Shown: positions 61,659 to 64,000 of the stretch, one piece after another | Numbering within the stretch: position 1 is the first letter of the stretch | How the letters are laid out: every line of letters begins with the position of its first letter | Position numbers and translations under genes: made by a program | NCBI RefSeq assembly: GCF_900155685.1 | Contig: NZ_LT732548.1 | Location: 1,160,033 to 1,224,032, forward strand | Origin: Paenibacillus bouchesdurhonensis | GTDB taxonomy: Bacteria > Bacillota > Bacilli > Paenibacillales > Paenibacillaceae | Reading direction: 5' to 3' | DNA length: 64,000 nt | Notes under the pieces: generated by a model | What the model was told of the DNA's origin: nothing | Database searches by the model: none | What the model saw: only the letters and a program-made list of their open reading frames with translations

Positions 61659-62489
61659 TTGAATCGGTTACTAACAAGCTCCAAATATGTTTTTGTAGGT
61701 TTTATGCTGCTGTGGACGTTGTTCCCCATTTATTGGGTGACGGTCATCGCCACGCAAAATTCATCGGATTTATTTTCTAAGGTGTCGCTGCTGCCTAGTT
61801 CCATCACATTGCAGCATCTGCTGGACATTTTTGCGGAGGATCATTATGTATTGCCGTTGTTCAACAGCATTCTCATTACAATGTGTTCCCTGTTGGTTGT
61901 GTTGTTGTTTGGGGTATCCAGTGCTTATGTATTGGGAGGAAGGACATTTAAAGTCGCGTTTAAGAAAACGCTGCTCATATGGATTCTGCTGGTCAGAGTA
62001 TTGCCGCCGATTACGTTTGCGCTGCCTCTCTACATAATAATGAACAACGTAGGTCTTCTGGATACAAAGCTCCCGATTATACTAGCCCATGTGCTGGTCA
62101 ACATCCCTTTAGTGATTTGGTTTATGATAGGCTTCTTCGCTAACGTACCCGATGAGATCGTAGAAAGTGCGCGGATCGATGGAGCCACCGAATTCCAAAT
62201 TTATGTTAGGGTCGTGCTGCCGTTAGTGGTGCCAGGGATTGCCGCTGTAACGATATTATCGTTTATGGCTTCATGGAATGAATATTTGTATAGTGTTATT
62301 TTCATTCAAAGCCCTAGCGACTTTACGATTCCGCTGAAGCTGGCCACGCTAAACAGTGAACAGGAGTTGACGGAGTGGGGCAAGGTGGCGAGCGGCGGTA
62401 TCGTGTCTTTGATCCCCGTAATATTGATCGCTATGCTTATGCAGAAATACTTGATGAGCGGTCTAACTGCGGGCGCTGTGAAAGAATAG
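61659..62489 (+). CDS. Carbohydrate-type ABC transporter permease (MalG family)
   Basis: A 276-residue membrane protein with six helices and the EAA motif ESARIDGATEFQIYVRVVLP, typical of MalG-type permeases. The TTG at 61659 is preferred because GAAGGAG lies 6 bases upstream; the ATG at 61638 has no site and adds 7 charged residues. It is first of three ABC genes, an unusual position, since the MalG subunit is normally last. The substrate is unknown; no ATPase is in view, as often with shared MsmX-type ATPases. Confidence 0.88.
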   Translation: MNRLLTSSKYVFVGFMLLWTLFPIYWVTVIATQNSSDLFSKVSLLPSSITLQHLLDIFAEDHYVLPLFNSILITMCSLLVVLLFGVSSAYVLGGRTFKVAFKKTLLIWILLVRVLPPITFALPLYIIMNNVGLLDTKLPIILAHVLVNIPLVIWFMIGFFANVPDEIVESARIDGATEFQIYVRVVLPLVVPGIAAVTILSFMASWNEYLYSVIFIQSPSDFTIPLKLATLNSEQELTEWGKVASGGIVSLIPVILIAMLMQKYLMSGLTAGAVKE

Positions 62490-62499
62490 GAGGATAACC

Positions 62500-63714
62500 A
62501 TGAAAAAGAATGTTTTTATACTCATTAGTCTAATTTTAGTCGCGAGCATACTGGCAGGCTGCCAAAGCAAGGGGGCGGACAAGCTAGTCGTTGCCGCAAG
62601 GGGAGGCTCTCATGTGACGGCAATGGAAGCCGTGAAGGAGGCCTTCGAAAAGGAGCATAACGTGCAGGTCGAAATTCTCGGGCTTGAAGCAGCGGATTTG
62701 AAACAAAAAATATCGTTGGACGCAAAAAATAAAAACGGCGCCTACGATATAATCATGGCTGACGATCCTTGGATGCCGGAATTCAGCGAAGCTGGCATTT
62801 TTGCTAATCTATCCAGCCTAGGTGTTACAGAGGACGCGGATTTTGAAGCATCGTCACTGGCCTTGGGTAAGCATCCGTATGCTACGGGCGAGCTATATGC
62901 TCTGCCGTTCTCTGGAAATGTCCAGTTGTTCTTCTACAATAAGCAACTGCTCGATAAGCATAATTATGAAGTCCCTCAAAGCTGGGAAGAGGTGCTGAGT
63001 ATGGCGAAAGCGATTCATGAAAAGGACGGAGTCGCCGGTTACGTTATTCGCGGCCAACAAGGAAATCCGATCGTATCCGACTTTTTGCCCATTTTTTGGG
63101 CGTATGGCGGACAAGTATTCGATGACAATTGGAATGCGCAGATCGATTCCGAAGCAGGTAAAAAGGCATTAAACACATACATGGAGCTTCTCGCCGTAGG
63201 GGCGAATTATGAAACGACAGATATCGTCAGCTCGCTGTCGACGGGTCAGGCAGCGATGGCATTGGGCTGGCCGTCATGGTTTATTACGGGCGAAGAGGCA
63301 AGCGCAGAGTATTCCCCGGTTCCGGCTCAAGTGGCAGATGGCGCCGAAGCGTTCGCTACGGGAATGATCGGCAACTGGATGATGGGAGTAACGGCGAATT
63401 CGAAAAAACCTGAGCTGGCCGCCGAGTTCTTAACGTTCATTACAAGCCGTGATATTCAAAAGCAAATGGTAGAGCATGGCGGGGTGCCAACAAGAAAAAG
63501 CGCATATCTGGACAGTGAATTGTCCACCAAATACAAGCATTTTCCGGTTCAATTAGAGGCACTGGAGAACTCTATGGCAAGACCGAGAACACCGCTTTGG
63601 TCACGCGTAGAAGAAGCACTCGGTACGGAACTGTCCGCAGCGATTGCTGGCACGAAGACGGTGGAGGACGCACTGTCCGCAGCAAATCAAGAGATCGATC
63701 AGATCATGAAATAA
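62500..63714 (+). CDS. Extracellular solute-binding lipoprotein (family 1)
   Basis: A 404-residue binding protein of the sugar-binding family. The signal peptide ends at lipobox ILAGC (Cys21). The domain begins LVVAARGGSHVTAMEAVKEAF and contains ALPFSGNVQLFFYNKQLLDKH, the hinge and ligand region typical of the family. Start ATG follows AGGAGG, 10 bases after the permease. The ligand is probably an oligosaccharide or polyol, not determinable from sequence. Confidence 0.9.
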   Translation: MKKNVFILISLILVASILAGCQSKGADKLVVAARGGSHVTAMEAVKEAFEKEHNVQVEILGLEAADLKQKISLDAKNKNGAYDIIMADDPWMPEFSEAGIFANLSSLGVTEDADFEASSLALGKHPYATGELYALPFSGNVQLFFYNKQLLDKHNYEVPQSWEEVLSMAKAIHEKDGVAGYVIRGQQGNPIVSDFLPIFWAYGGQVFDDNWNAQIDSEAGKKALNTYMELLAVGANYETTDIVSSLSTGQAAMALGWPSWFITGEEASAEYSPVPAQVADGAEAFATGMIGNWMMGVTANSKKPELAAEFLTFITSRDIQKQMVEHGGVPTRKSAYLDSELSTKYKHFPVQLEALENSMARPRTPLWSRVEEALGTELSAAIAGTKTVEDALSAANQEIDQIMK

Positions 63715-63740
63715 GGTTCATCCAAAGGTGAAGGAGTGGA

Positions 63741-64000
63741 ATGAACTTGCATAGCAAGCAGCGGTTTCAATGGGCCATGCTGGCCCCGGTTATTTTACTC
63801 TTAACTGGATTAACGATTTTTCCAATCGGCTATACGATCCTGAACAGCTTTACCGATTATTATTATTTGGCCAGCGAATCCAAGCAGTTTGTCGGGTTTG
63901 CCAATTATATCAAGGTTATTCAGGACGAGGTGTTTCTTAAAGCGGTCTGGAACACGGTGAAGTTCATGGCGCTGGCGGTTACGGTTGAAATCGCTTTGGG
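63741..64000 (+). CDS. Carbohydrate-type ABC transporter permease (MalF family), partial
   Basis: The first 86 codons of a permease, cut by the window end. It begins MNLHSKQRFQWAMLAPVILL with the first membrane helix, followed by the MalF-type segment NSFTDYYYLASESKQFVGFANYIKV (shown here as NSFTDYYY and FVGFANYIKV). Start ATG follows AAGGAGTGG. It would pair with the MalG-type permease at 61659, completing the heterodimer around the binding protein. Confidence 0.88.
   Translation, partial: MNLHSKQRFQWAMLAPVILLLTGLTIFPIGYTILNSFTDYYYLASESKQFVGFANYIKVIQDEVFLKAVWNTVKFMALAVTVEIAL

Overview
The window looks like a chromosomal segment of a spore-forming, respiring Bacillota, most likely Paenibacillus or a close relative. 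Support comes from AGGAGG-type ribosome binding sites, many TTG/GTG starts, intrinsic terminators, an S-box riboswitch, sporulation/biofilm regulators (Sda, SinR, SinI-like) and gene order recalling the Bacillus subtilis yut-yum-yui, dnaB-dnaI, trxA-uvrC and sdhCAB neighbourhoods. No rRNA, tRNA, CRISPR array, intact prophage or transposase was seen.

1-16.5 kb: a membrane transglutaminase, two tandem paralogous class B penicillin-binding proteins, a manganese ABC transporter (mntABCD) behind a candidate MntR box, a GNAT acetyltransferase, a HAD phosphatase, a DUF456 protein, a MurJ/SpoVB-type flippase, a DUF2515 protein that ends on a shared palindrome with the flippase, a thioredoxin-like protein, and heme A synthase. 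16.5-27 kb: a HEPN-like protein, the SAM-I riboswitch plus metNPQ methionine importer, an SDR oxidoreductase, Fe-S proteins (NifU C-domain, A-type carrier), YuzB, a YutJ-like flavoprotein, MqnE (futalosine menaquinone pathway) and an AI-2E family membrane protein.

27-36.5 kb is the most interesting part. A 46-codon sda gene sits behind a cluster of four perfect DnaA boxes, which should couple replication status to the sporulation phosphorelay. It is followed by yumC, ndh (with a Rex-like site) and hemQ. A biofilm-fibre locus then runs leftward as tapA-like, sipW, tasA-like and sinR. A divergent 56-codon sinI-like gene lies across the intergenic region, and a perfect SinR-box palindrome overlaps the predicted tapA transcription start.

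36.5-53 kb: primosome genes dnaB-dnaI, trxA, uvrC (carrying an unusual TDAx-repeat insertion), a CPBP membrane protease overlapping the uvrC 3' end, the K+ system ktrB-ktrA, a GntR-controlled ABC transporter with a clear operator, and a LysR regulator divergent from sdhCAB.

53-64 kb: a Liv-type amino-acid ABC transporter (livJHMGF), then a repeat-rich 550-base gap, then two overlapping genes that read as an L-2-amino-thiazoline-4-carboxylate hydrolase and an N-carbamoyl-amino-acid amidohydrolase. Together they form a plausible thiazoline-to-cysteine salvage pair. An IclR regulator and a sugar-type ABC transporter, cut by the window end, follow. A dispersed repeat with two TAAATGGATTT cores exactly 51 bases apart occurs three times, once near 20.4 kb and twice in opposite orientation near 58.1 kb.
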